This document shows positions 46,062 to 55,215 of a stretch of 64,000 bases of DNA, in pieces (the first letter of the stretch is position 1; each line of letters begins with the position of its first letter). The notes below the pieces were generated by a model. It was not told where the DNA came from and searched no databases. It saw nothing but the letters and a program-made list of their open reading frames with translations. The DNA lies in contig NZ_JAPPSQ010000003.1 of NCBI RefSeq assembly GCF_026652115.1, positions 288,551-352,550 on the forward strand. Reading direction: 5' to 3'. The translations under genes and the position numbers were made by a program. The DNA comes from Algoriphagus sp. PAP.12 (lineage in GTDB: Bacteria > Bacteroidota > Bacteroidia > Cytophagales > Cyclobacteriaceae).

Positions 46062-46664
46062 ATGAAAACTTACCAAAAACTACCTTTTTTTGCCCTTTCT
46101 GCAGCAGTTATTGCAATGAGTTCTTGTTCTTCTGAAGATCCAGTTCCTGAAAATGACGGTGAAGTAATTACCGATGTGACCCTAGTATTCACAGAATTAG
46201 ATGATACAGGAGCAACAGTTGGAAGCCCATTTAGCTTTTCGGCATCTGATTCAGAAGGAATTGAAGTCGGCACTTCTCCCGAAGTCGATGATGTGACTTT
46301 GGAAGCAGGAAAAACCTATCAAATGGAAATCGAAGTAGGTAACTCCATCGCAGGCGAAGACATCACAGAAGAAATCCTTGAAGAGTCTGACGAGCATCAA
46401 TTCTTTTTCTTAGGTTCTGCCTTTGTAGGAACTACAGCTCCTCTTACCTATAGCTATGATGACGAGGGAGGAATCAATTTGGGTGTTAAAGGAAAAGTTG
46501 TAGTTGTTGCTAGCCCTGCATTAAATACTGGAACATTTAGAGTTGTTCTCAGACATGACTTGAACAAGGATTTTGAAGGCACTGACAATCCAAGCTTTGA
46601 AAACTTTGTCAACGCTGGAGGCGAAACTGACTTGGATATCACTTTCCCATTGATATTAAACTAA
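46062..46664 (+). CDS. Small acidic lipoprotein paired with TonB receptor
   Basis: A 200-residue lipoprotein (signal ending at Cys22, MSSCSSEDP) with a beta-rich, Glu/Asp-heavy domain. There is one strongly acidic stretch with a lone His (DITEEILEESDEHQFFF), then FRVVLRHDLNKDFEG. Some databases label related proteins a type 1 periplasmic-binding-fold protein, but I cannot confirm a fold. It starts 6 bases after the receptor stop, so it is likely its surface or periplasmic partner; the ligand is unknown. Confidence 0.7.
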   Translation: MKTYQKLPFFALSAAVIAMSSCSSEDPVPENDGEVITDVTLVFTELDDTGATVGSPFSFSASDSEGIEVGTSPEVDDVTLEAGKTYQMEIEVGNSIAGEDITEEILEESDEHQFFFLGSAFVGTTAPLTYSYDDEGGINLGVKGKVVVVASPALNTGTFRVVLRHDLNKDFEGTDNPSFENFVNAGGETDLDITFPLILN

Positions 46665-46677
46665 GCCAACTAATCAC

Positions 46678-46712
46678 AAAAAGGGGGATGATTCATTTCA
46701 TCCCCCTTTTTT
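46678..46712. terminator. Bidirectional terminator
   Basis: AAAAAGGGGGATGA at 46678-46691 pairs with TCATCCCCCTTTTT at 46698-46711 with a 6-base loop. It serves the lipoprotein on plus and the CHRD-like gene on minus. Confidence 0.9.
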
Positions 46713-46726
46713 AATGCTTTTTTTCT

Positions 46727-47236
46727 TTAAAAGTCTTTTCCACAAATAGCCATTTGCTCCCGATCAAACTCCATGGAATGTCCCAAAGCTCCGATATTTC
46801 CTGCAACAAGGATAGTCTCATAATCTGGGCCATCGCTGGCCAAGTGAACTTTGACATGACCTTTGAAACCTAAAATTTCATCATATAGCAACCTATTCCC
46901 ATCTGTTAGTTGCTCCAACACCGTGGTACTTTCAAGATCATGGGCATCCACAGGATTTAGCATAAATGCAATCTGGGCATTGGGAGTATCATAACCTCCA
47001 AAATGTAAGTGGGCAGGAAATTGGGTGTCTCGATCTCCTCTATCTCCTTCCATTCGGATATTAAGCTCCAAATTCCCTCCTATCAATTCTTTGATTGTGA
47101 CTAAACCAGTATAATTAAAGTCAGAAGCCTGAAACAACTGATATTGTACCTGGTTGCCTGTATATTTATCTGAAGCTGTATCGGTGCAGGAAAAGAATCC
47201 TATGGCAACGATCAGCCCTAGCAACAACTTTTTCAT
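46727..47236 (-). CDS. CHRD-like lipoprotein
   Basis: A 169-residue lipoprotein (signal ending at Cys17, GFFSC). The core has a beta-sandwich pattern with PAHLHFGG, as in CHRD or Cu/Zn-SOD-like domains, and GHVKVHL further on. The copper/zinc His set of real SODs is not complete, so I favour CHRD-like with moderate confidence. I start at MKKLLLGLIV; ten extra upstream residues (MPIRQKSTKT) look out of place before the signal. It has no obvious partner. Confidence 0.6.
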   Translation of the reverse strand: MKKLLLGLIVAIGFFSCTDTASDKYTGNQVQYQLFQASDFNYTGLVTIKELIGGNLELNIRMEGDRGDRDTQFPAHLHFGGYDTPNAQIAFMLNPVDAHDLESTTVLEQLTDGNRLLYDEILGFKGHVKVHLASDGPDYETILVAGNIGALGHSMEFDREQMAICGKDF

Positions 47237-47553
47237 GGTTTTAGTAGATTTCTGACGTATAGGCAATTAGATTTATCTCACTAAGATTGGGATTCATACT
47301 TGATGAAACTAATCTTTTGATGTTTTTTCACAAATTAATCCATTATCAGGACTATTTCTTTGAATTTCCAATAATTAACATTTTACGATAAAGCTTGTTT
47401 TTCTCTTTCAGACCTATTTCTGTTTCTATTTATGTCACCTTAACTAATCAAGAAAAACAAATTGTCATTTTGTGACAAATGAATATAGGTTTCTATAATC
47501 CCATTTATCTTCAGTTATAATTTTAAAGATTGAAATTCGAATTCTATAATTAA
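47237..47553. other. 317-base gap before the DEXH helicase
   Basis: AT-rich, with no gene that I can support. It must hold divergent promoters for the CHRD-like gene and the helicase. No TAnnTTTG box is clear. The only ordered feature is the inverted repeat at 47462-47478. Confidence 0.4.
47462..47478. promoter_or_regulatory. Inverted repeat TTGTCA-N5-TGACAA
   Basis: TTGTCATTTTGTGACAA is a perfect 6+6 palindrome with a 5-base spacer, 75 bases before the helicase ATG. It looks like a dimeric regulator site; no T-run follows, so it is not a terminator. The regulator is unknown. Confidence 0.4.
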
Positions 47554-50013
47554 ATGCCAGATCAGAGGATAGAGATTGGACTATCATATTTTAAGCGTAA
47601 AGGGTGGAAAGCCTTCCCGTTCCAAGTTGAGGCGTGGAACGATTATTTGGATGGAAAATCTGGGCTTTTAAATGCTCCTACCGGTTCAGGAAAAACCTTT
47701 GCTCTTTGGTTTCCTGTCCTCATGGATTTCATCAATCAAAATCCCCAAGATTGGAAAACAAAGAGGAACAATGGCCTTCAACTAATTTGGGTCACACCAC
47801 TCAGGGCTTTAGCTCAAGACATCCAAAAAGCTATGCAAGAAGTCTGCGATCAGATTGGTTTATCATGGCGAGTGGCCGTCAGGAACGGGGATACTGACGC
47901 AAAAACCAGAGCCGCATTAAAGGCAAGGCCACCCGAAGTCCTAATTACCACACCTGAAACATTGCATATTCTGATCTCTCAAAAAGGCCATCAAGATTTG
48001 TTTCAAACTCTCCAAACTGTTGTGGTGGATGAATGGCATGAATTGATTGGAAACAAACGAGGTGTTCAGGTTCAATTAGCTCTAGAATACATTCAAGATC
48101 TTTGTCCAAATCAATTTAGGCGTTGGGCTATTTCTGCGACGATTGGCAATTTGGAGGAAGCTGCAAAAGCACTTTTAGGAAAAGATCTTCCCATTCATAT
48201 CATCAAAGCTGATCTGGATAAGGAGATTTTAATTGAATCTGTATTTCCTGATGAAATAGAAAAATATCCTTGGTCAGGGCACTTGGGAATCCGTCTATTG
48301 GATAAAGTCATACCTATCATAGAATCAGCCAAAACAGTTCTGCTATTCACCAATACACGGTCTCAAACAGAAATATGGTACCAAAAGATATTGGAGGCAA
48401 GACCTGATTGGGCCGGATGGATTGCCATGCATCATGGTTCTTTGGACATGACTGTGAGGAGCTGGGTTGAACAATCGCTTCATGAAGGCAAACTGAAATT
48501 GGTGGTTTGTACCTCAAGTTTGGATTTAGGGGTGGATTTTCGTCCTGTGGACAAAGTGATCCAAGTAGGAAGTCCCAAAGGAGTAGCTCGATTCATTCAA
48601 CGTGCTGGGCGGGCTGGTCATCAACCGGGTTTACCCTCCAAAATCTACTTTGTTCCCACCAATTCTTTGGAATTGATTGAGGCAGCGGCACTTCGAAAAG
48701 CCATAGAAAAAGGAGAAATGGAATCTCAGTTTGCTCCACTCCTATCTTATGATGTATTGATTCAGTTTTTAGTCACTCTCGCAGTTGGAGAAGGCTTTAC
48801 ACCGGATCATATTTTCCCTATCGTTCAAAGGACTTATTCTTTTTCAGAGCTCAAAGTGGATGAAATGAATTGGGTTATGGAATTTATAACTGTGGGTGGT
48901 AGCACTTTGGGAAATTATGAAGATTTCCTGAAAGTGATTTTGGATGAAGATGGAATCTACCGAGTAAAAAACAAGAAGATCGCCATGAAACATCGGCTTT
49001 CTATGGGAACGATCGTTTCCGAGGCCATGATGAAGGTCAAGTTTAAAAACGGGGCCTATCTGGGAAGTGTAGAGGAATACTTTATTTCTAAAATGAAAAT
49101 TGGAGATCGCTTTTTCTTTGCTGGAAGATCATTGGAGCTTTTACAAATTCGGGACATGAATGCCATAGTCAAAGTCAGTGAAAAGCAATCTAAAAATGTA
49201 GTCTCTTGGATGGGAGCACGAATGTCACTTTCTTCCATGCTTTCCGAACAAATCCTAAAAATTCTAGAAGCCTACAATATGGGAATTCATGATTCTGAAG
49301 AAGTCACTCGGATTCTTCCCATTCTGGACCTTCAAAGCAAGCTTTCGATTGTGCCAGATCGAAACACTTTCCTGATAGAGTCGCATCAAAGCCAACAAGG
49401 ATATCACCTGTTCTTTTATCCTTTTGAAGGAAGAATGATGCATGAATTGATGAGTGCAATGATTGCTTATCGGATATCCCAAAGTCAGCCTATTTCTTTT
49501 AATATGGCAATGAATGATTATGGTTTTGAACTACTTTCTGATGTTCCAATTGCTATTGAGGAAATTTTGGAAGAGGATATTTTTTCCTTAAAAAATCTAG
49601 AAAATGATGTCCTTCAATGCGTCAATGAAAGTGAAATGACTAGAAGGAAATTTCGAGAAATAGCCAGTATCGCAGGCTTAGTTTTTCAAGGATATCCAGG
49701 AAAACCGACGACTTTCAAGCACATTCAAGCGAATTCCAGCTTGCTCTTTCAAGTTTTTGAACAGTATGATCCACAAAATCTTTTGCTCAAACAGGCCCAC
49801 AATGAAGCTTTGAACCAACAAATGGATCAAGATAAATTCATCAAGGCAATCCAGAAGATCAATAGAAATAGAATTGTGGTCAATCGGCCGGTTCAGTTCA
49901 CTCCCTTTTCATTCCCCATCATGGTGGATAGATTGAGTAGAACCAGTATCACCTCAGAAAGTCTGGAAGATCGAATCGTGAAAATTCAGGCCCAATTTGC
50001 AGTTCAAGATTAA
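47554..50013 (+). CDS. Ligase-associated DEXH-box helicase (Lhr-like)
   Basis: An 819-residue SF2 helicase. Walker A LNAPTGSGKTFALW, motif II as DEWHELIG (DExH), motif III SATIG, motif VI RFIQRAGRAGHQ. The C-terminal half is an Lhr-type winged-helix and brace region. Length and motif set fit the ligase-associated DNA damage response helicase group, usually found beside an ATP-dependent ligase, an exonuclease and a PdeM-like phosphatase. None of those is here. Its stop interlocks with the stop of trkH. Confidence 0.85.
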   Translation: MPDQRIEIGLSYFKRKGWKAFPFQVEAWNDYLDGKSGLLNAPTGSGKTFALWFPVLMDFINQNPQDWKTKRNNGLQLIWVTPLRALAQDIQKAMQEVCDQIGLSWRVAVRNGDTDAKTRAALKARPPEVLITTPETLHILISQKGHQDLFQTLQTVVVDEWHELIGNKRGVQVQLALEYIQDLCPNQFRRWAISATIGNLEEAAKALLGKDLPIHIIKADLDKEILIESVFPDEIEKYPWSGHLGIRLLDKVIPIIESAKTVLLFTNTRSQTEIWYQKILEARPDWAGWIAMHHGSLDMTVRSWVEQSLHEGKLKLVVCTSSLDLGVDFRPVDKVIQVGSPKGVARFIQRAGRAGHQPGLPSKIYFVPTNSLELIEAAALRKAIEKGEMESQFAPLLSYDVLIQFLVTLAVGEGFTPDHIFPIVQRTYSFSELKVDEMNWVMEFITVGGSTLGNYEDFLKVILDEDGIYRVKNKKIAMKHRLSMGTIVSEAMMKVKFKNGAYLGSVEEYFISKMKIGDRFFFAGRSLELLQIRDMNAIVKVSEKQSKNVVSWMGARMSLSSMLSEQILKILEAYNMGIHDSEEVTRILPILDLQSKLSIVPDRNTFLIESHQSQQGYHLFFYPFEGRMMHELMSAMIAYRISQSQPISFNMAMNDYGFELLSDVPIAIEEILEEDIFSLKNLENDVLQCVNESEMTRRKFREIASIAGLVFQGYPGKPTTFKHIQANSSLLFQVFEQYDPQNLLLKQAHNEALNQQMDQDKFIKAIQKINRNRIVVNRPVQFTPFSFPIMVDRLSRTSITSESLEDRIVKIQAQFAVQD

Positions 50014-51458
50014 TTGGCTCTCCAGAAGAATGGAGTAAATAGAATCAGGATTGTAAATAGCTCTAGTCTTCCCAAAAGCATGATAAATGATAGGAATACT
50101 TTAGCGGAGCCTGAGAAAAAGGCAAAATTATCGACTGGACCAACATTTCCGATTGCCGGGCCGACGTTCCCCAAACAGGTTGCTACAGCTCCCAAGGAAG
50201 TTGGTAAATCATAGCCCATCAGAGAAAGTACCAAGGCACCAATCACAAATGTGAGCAAGTAGATCAACAGGAAGTTCATGATGTGGGTGATGATTCTTCC
50301 AGTAACTCTGTCGCCGTTGATGATCAATGGAACCACAGCTCTAGGGTGAACCAATCGTTTAAATTCCAACCAGGAATTCTTTACGAAAGTTAAATGTCTT
50401 ACAAACTTGATCCCTCCAGCAGTAGATCCAGCAGATCCTCCCAAAAAGAGAAGCATAAAAAACACAAAAGTTGCTCCCTGCCCATATTGAGTATAATCGT
50501 CTGTTACAAAACCAGTTGTTGTCACCAGGGAAACTACCTGAAACATAGACTTTCGGAATGCCAGCTCATAATCCACGCCTCCTTTATTGATAATCGGATA
50601 AAACAAAATGACTGAAAATGCCAACAAGGCAAAAGCGTAGGTTTTAAACTCATCACTTTGTAAAACCCTTTTGAATTTCCCGATCAATCCAAAATAAATG
50701 ACTGTAAAATTTGTACCGGCCAAGAACATAAAGAAGATGGCCACATACTGGATAAAAGCCGAATCATAATAGGCCATGGATGCGTTTTTGGTGGAAAATC
50801 CACCAGTAGCTAGCGTGGTCAAAGCGTGATTGATCGCATCAAAGAATGTCATCCCTCCTATCCAATAAAGCAATGTTGCAGCAACAGTCAAGCCTACGTA
50901 CAAATACCACAGTCTTTTGGCTGTTTCTGAAATCCGAGGGTGTACTTTATCGGATGTCGGACCAGGAGATTCGGCCACAAAAAGCTCAATGCCACCGATT
51001 CCCAACAAGGGAAAAATAGCAACGGTCAAAACGATAATTCCCAATCCTCCAATCCACTGAGTCATACTTCTCCAAAAGAGAAGCCCTTTATCCATCGCCT
51101 CAATATCAGTCAGAATACTCGCACCAGTAGTAGTCAAGCCTGACATTGTCTCAAAAAGAGCGTCTTGAAAGGATTTGATCTCGGCACTCAAAATAAATGG
51201 CAACATCCCGAAAAGGGTCATAAACACCCAGCTGAGCGCCACAATAAGATAACCTTCTCTTTTTCGGATATTCTGATCTTGCTTTGAAAAGGAGAAAAAG
51301 AAGATTCCCCCTACCACTGAAGAAATACACATAGACACCAAAATTGGCCATGGATCTTCTCCAAAATAGATTGAGAAAATTACTGCAGGAACCATCAAAA
51401 CCGCGATGAGCAACAAGAGTGCTCCCATGATTTTTGCTATCTCCTTGAAATGAATCAT
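50010..51458 (-). CDS. trkH: Potassium uptake protein TrkH
   Basis: A 482-residue membrane channel subunit of the TrkAH system. Four pore-loop filters are visible: TTTGASIL, LATGGFST, TTTGFVTD and LGNVGPAIG. The rest is helical and hydrophobic, as in the M1-P-M2 repeats. It starts 3 bases after trkA, so both are expressed as a unit. K+ uptake is driven with TrkA as gating ring. Its stop overlaps that of the helicase. Confidence 0.93.
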   Translation of the reverse strand: MIHFKEIAKIMGALLLLIAVLMVPAVIFSIYFGEDPWPILVSMCISSVVGGIFFFSFSKQDQNIRKREGYLIVALSWVFMTLFGMLPFILSAEIKSFQDALFETMSGLTTTGASILTDIEAMDKGLLFWRSMTQWIGGLGIIVLTVAIFPLLGIGGIELFVAESPGPTSDKVHPRISETAKRLWYLYVGLTVAATLLYWIGGMTFFDAINHALTTLATGGFSTKNASMAYYDSAFIQYVAIFFMFLAGTNFTVIYFGLIGKFKRVLQSDEFKTYAFALLAFSVILFYPIINKGGVDYELAFRKSMFQVVSLVTTTGFVTDDYTQYGQGATFVFFMLLFLGGSAGSTAGGIKFVRHLTFVKNSWLEFKRLVHPRAVVPLIINGDRVTGRIITHIMNFLLIYLLTFVIGALVLSLMGYDLPTSLGAVATCLGNVGPAIGNVGPVDNFAFFSGSAKVFLSFIMLLGRLELFTILILFTPFFWRAN

Positions 51459-51461
51459 ATA

Positions 51462-52808
51462 CTAGTGAAAAAGTTTTTCCAAAGGTCCTTTGGCTTGTGG
51501 CAGTGCCAAAACAATTGCTTTATCATTCATTTGCAGCTCAAAATCTCCATCAGGAATAAACACATCTTCTCCACGGATTACCCCCGCGACAATGGCTGTA
51601 TCTGGGAAATGAAGATCTTTCAAGGCGTATTTGGTCAGTCTATTGTTTTTGCAAACCGAATATTGAATAAATTCTGCATCCACGCCATAGATTCCAGACA
51701 CTGCTTCTACTGTCCCTTTCTTCAAATATCTGGAGATCTCATTTGCTGCAACCAACTTTTTGTTGATCAAAGAATCGACTCCGATACTGTGGGAAATATG
51801 AATGTATTCACGAGTATCCACATGAGCGATTGTTTTATACACCCCATGATTTTTAGCAGACAAACTCGTTATGATATTGGTTTCAGAAGATTCAGTCAAA
51901 GCCAAAAATGCATCCATTTGCTCCAACCCTTCCTCAATCAGCAACTCAATATTCTTATAATCACCATTGATAATCAAGGTATTTGGTAGATTTTCCGCCA
52001 ACCACTTACATCTTTCCTTGTCCTTGTTTACCAAGGTAACGCGAAAGTGATCTTCCAACTTCAAAGCAGTGGTCAAGGCCATATCATCTCCCCCGATGAT
52101 CATGATGTTTTTGATAGTTCGCTTCTTTTGACCTATCAAATCCAATATACTCTCTGTATGCTTCTTATTAGAAATAAAGAAGACATGATCATGATTTCTA
52201 ATAATAGTAGAACCACGAGGGATGATGGTCTTCAGATCCCTAAGAATGGCGATGATTCGGATATCCTCGAATATTGGATTGAGTTTCATATCCATAATCC
52301 TTTGATTCACCAAAGGATTGGTTTGATCCAAAGTCACTCCAACAATATTGAGTTTTCCGCCTTCGAAATCGAATACCTCAGTAAAAGAGGAATTTTGAAT
52401 CATATTGAAGATCTCACGGCTACAAAGCATAGTCGGTGAAATCAAATTATCGATTCCTAGATTCTGGAAGTAATTGATGTTTTCATTATTCAGGTAAGAA
52501 TGGTTTCTTACCCGGGCCATCACTCTTTTTGCGCCTAATTGTTTGGCCAAAACTGCCGCAACAATATTGGTCTTTTCAGAGGTCGTAACAGCCAAAACCA
52601 TGCTTGCACTTGAAACATTGGCTCGTTGAAGGATATCGATGGATGTGGCATCTCCCAACACTGTCAAAACATCCAGCTTGGAAGAAACATAATCCAAAAC
52701 CTCACGCTCTGTATCAATCAGCGTAATGTCTTTATTATCATAACTTAATTGCTCAGCAAGGTGGTACCCCATATCCCCTGCTCCTGCAATTACAATGTGC
52801 ATCCCCAT
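51462..52808 (-). CDS. trkA: Trk potassium system NAD-binding subunit TrkA
   Basis: A 448-residue peripheral subunit with two RCK units, each a Rossmann (RCK_N) plus RCK_C domain. The first nucleotide site is intact (IVIAGAGDMGYHLAEQL); the second is degraded (MIIGGDDMALTTALKL), so the second half may not bind NAD well. The start may be Met3 (MHIVIAGAG). It regulates TrkH encoded 3 bases downstream. Confidence 0.92.
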   Translation of the reverse strand: MGMHIVIAGAGDMGYHLAEQLSYDNKDITLIDTEREVLDYVSSKLDVLTVLGDATSIDILQRANVSSASMVLAVTTSEKTNIVAAVLAKQLGAKRVMARVRNHSYLNNENINYFQNLGIDNLISPTMLCSREIFNMIQNSSFTEVFDFEGGKLNIVGVTLDQTNPLVNQRIMDMKLNPIFEDIRIIAILRDLKTIIPRGSTIIRNHDHVFFISNKKHTESILDLIGQKKRTIKNIMIIGGDDMALTTALKLEDHFRVTLVNKDKERCKWLAENLPNTLIINGDYKNIELLIEEGLEQMDAFLALTESSETNIITSLSAKNHGVYKTIAHVDTREYIHISHSIGVDSLINKKLVAANEISRYLKKGTVEAVSGIYGVDAEFIQYSVCKNNRLTKYALKDLHFPDTAIVAGVIRGEDVFIPDGDFELQMNDKAIVLALPQAKGPLEKLFH

Positions 52809-52949
52809 AGGTATTGTTCTGGTGATAAAACAAGCTACAAAAGTAATATCTTTCTAAATGGTAATCAGCATTTAAGAATATTCTTTTGTGAAGCTAGGCT
52901 AAGTTAGCAAAGGGCAATGGGATTTAAGAAGATTTCTTTAGATTTTTAA

Positions 52950-54194
52950 CTAATCATCCAAGACTTGCCTACTCTCAATTGCCGGAAGCTCTTCTACATC
53001 TTTTAACTTCCTTTGGATGGCTCTTGTTCGAACACCCACTAACTTATCCAACTCCGAATTTGCTTCATTGAGTTTTTTCTGGGTCTTTTCTATTAAGTCT
53101 CCGAATTTGCCAAATTCAGTCTTAATAGCACCTAAGATTTGCCAAACCTCAGAACTTCTTTTTTGAATTGCCAAGGTTCTGAAACCCATTTGAAGGCTAT
53201 TCAAAATGGCGGAAAGCGTGGTAGGACCTGTGACTAAGACTTTGAAATCCTGTTGAATTTGCTGAGCAAGCCCCGGTTCACGTAGGATTTCAGCATAAAG
53301 ACTTTCAACGGGTAAAAATAAAATGGCAAAATCTGTCGTATGCGGTGGGTGGATGTATTTATTCTGAATGTCAGCAGCGGCTTTTTTCACCGCTTTGATC
53401 AATTCAATCCGATTGGATTCGATAGCCACTTTATCCACTGACTCATAAGCGTCAACCAATCTGAGAAAAGATTCCTGAGGGAATTTGGAATCCATTGGCA
53501 GTAAAACTGGAGCATCTTGTCCTGGCATTTTCACTGCAAATTCCACTCGCTCTCGGTTACCTTTTCCTACATCGGCATTCAACAGGTATTGATCAGGAGC
53601 CAATTGGTTTTCCAAAATCGCCTGAAGCTGGTATTCACCTAAAACCCCCCGACTTTTCACATTGCTCAGCACTCGTTTCAGGTCTCCTACACCATTGGCT
53701 AGGCTTTGCATTTCACCCAACCCTTTTTGAACGGCTTGCAATTGATTGCTGACCATTTCAAAAGATTGCCCCAGTCGAGTTTCAAGTGTCTTTTGGAGTT
53801 TTTCATCTACAGTTTCACGAATTCTTTCCAGCTTCAATTCTGTGGCTTTCATCAATTCTTCCTGCCGGCGATTCAGTTCTCCCAACTTTTCTCTTTGAAC
53901 CCCATTAAAATCCTGAACATTTTGGCGAAAAATTTCCCCAAAGGACTTGAGAGCTTCTTTTTGATCCAAAGCACTTGATCTCAAGGAATTGAAAACCAAT
54001 TGAAATTGAGAATTCAAACTCTCCCTGGACTCTTTTCTTGCCATTGCCAGACCAGATTCCAATTCTCTTTTTAACTCAATAAGTTGTCTTTGAAGCTGTT
54101 CTGAACCAGAATTCCTTTTTCTATCCAAAAGAAACACAACCAGGAATATCACCTGAATTAATAAGACTAGTCCAATTAAAATCTCAATCTGCAT
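52950..54194 (-). CDS. rmuC: DNA recombination protein RmuC
   Basis: A 414-residue protein. An N-terminal membrane helix (ILIGLVLLIQVIFLVVFLL) is followed by a long coiled coil (about 30-165), then the PD-(D/E)XK-like RmuC nuclease domain with GVLGEYQLQAILENQL and the highly conserved MDSKFPQESF and FAILFLPVESLYAE. It limits inversions at short repeats; the biochemical role is unclear. Its start overlaps the upstream hydrolase by 11 bases. Confidence 0.92.
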   Translation of the reverse strand: MQIEILIGLVLLIQVIFLVVFLLDRKRNSGSEQLQRQLIELKRELESGLAMARKESRESLNSQFQLVFNSLRSSALDQKEALKSFGEIFRQNVQDFNGVQREKLGELNRRQEELMKATELKLERIRETVDEKLQKTLETRLGQSFEMVSNQLQAVQKGLGEMQSLANGVGDLKRVLSNVKSRGVLGEYQLQAILENQLAPDQYLLNADVGKGNRERVEFAVKMPGQDAPVLLPMDSKFPQESFLRLVDAYESVDKVAIESNRIELIKAVKKAAADIQNKYIHPPHTTDFAILFLPVESLYAEILREPGLAQQIQQDFKVLVTGPTTLSAILNSLQMGFRTLAIQKRSSEVWQILGAIKTEFGKFGDLIEKTQKKLNEANSELDKLVGVRTRAIQRKLKDVEELPAIESRQVLDD

Positions 54195-55197
54195 AGGTCA
54201 CAAATTTGGGTTGCTGAAGGTAGTCTTTCCTAATCTCCACTCCCAGAAAGGATAAGTACTCTGCGACAGATTCCGTCGGAATTTCTTCCATAGGCACATG
54301 TCCTGCTCCTTCAAAAACCACCAAATGAGCATCTGGAATTACTTTTTTAAATTCCATGGCATTAGAAATAGGTATCCATTGATCCTGGTCTCCCCATTGA
54401 ATCAATACAGGCATAGTAATCCTTGAAAATTCTTTGACATAATCCCTTGGCAACGCAAACCTTTCCAAGGTTGCCTGGCGATTTCCTTCACGAAGCATCA
54501 AATCAAAGTAGCGATCAACCGTTTTTTCGTGCACTTTTTCCGGATCACCGTATACCTCTTGGATATTCTTGGTAAACAAGAACTTGGGCGTACATTTTAA
54601 GAGAACTTTGGAGAAAACAGGATTTTTAATCAAATCAAAAATCAACGGGCTACTTTTCGTGCTTGTAGAATCTGAATCCAATTGCCTTGGTTGAATCTGG
54701 GGGGATCCAGCAGCATCTATCAAATTCAAAGAAAGCACTTTATCAGGTCTAGTGTCTGCAATTTTCAAAGCCACAGCCCCTCCTATCGAATTCCCAGCTA
54801 AATGGAATTTGTTAATATTTAGTTTTTCAGAAAGTCTTAACACAAATTGGCTATAATCTCCAATGGTATAACGCTGTAAAGGATCAGGTCCTGTCAAGCC
54901 ATGACCTGGTAAATCCACTGATATGGTCAAAAAATAAGGACTCATCTCTCTTTGCCATTCATCCCAAGTATGCAAAGAAGAAAAGCTTCCATGCAGCAAA
55001 ATCACAGGCTCTCCACTTCCAACGAGTCTCACGTGAAGCGTTACTCCATCAATTTCTATAAAATGGGATTCTGGATAACTGTACTTAGAAAGCAATTCCT
55101 CTTGGGGAATATCACTTTTAAATAGCAGCAAAAGAAAAAACACCAATGACAAAAGTATCACCAATACTATTTTCCCAATTCGGCGCATAATTGCCAT
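54184..55197 (-). CDS. Alpha/beta hydrolase with N-terminal membrane anchor
   Basis: An alpha/beta hydrolase of 337 residues from the chosen start. An N-terminal membrane helix (IVLVILLSLVFFLLLLF) is followed by the fold: oxyanion GSFSSLHTW, nucleophile elbow GNSIGGAV (Ser), Asp in WGDQDQW and His in GAGHVPMEE. The substrate is unknown; membrane-anchored members include esterases and lipases. Start choice is between Met at 55197 (MAIMRR) and 55188; the longer frame to 55251 would run into the divergent Nramp gene. Confidence 0.8.
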   Translation of the reverse strand: MAIMRRIGKIVLVILLSLVFFLLLLFKSDIPQEELLSKYSYPESHFIEIDGVTLHVRLVGSGEPVILLHGSFSSLHTWDEWQREMSPYFLTISVDLPGHGLTGPDPLQRYTIGDYSQFVLRLSEKLNINKFHLAGNSIGGAVALKIADTRPDKVLSLNLIDAAGSPQIQPRQLDSDSTSTKSSPLIFDLIKNPVFSKVLLKCTPKFLFTKNIQEVYGDPEKVHEKTVDRYFDLMLREGNRQATLERFALPRDYVKEFSRITMPVLIQWGDQDQWIPISNAMEFKKVIPDAHLVVFEGAGHVPMEEIPTESVAEYLSFLGVEIRKDYLQQPKFVTYAD

Positions 55198-55215
55198 AGG
55201 TATGATTTTTTGAAA

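Noticed and set aside
46727..47236. Calling the PAHLHFGG lipoprotein a Cu/Zn superoxide dismutase
   Set aside because: The full set of His and Asp metal ligands of that enzyme is not present, so only a CHRD-like or SOD-like fold can be suggested.
51450..51989. 179-residue plus-strand frame opposite trkA
   Set aside because: Antisense shadow; its composition follows from the trkA codons and it has no start context or family motif.
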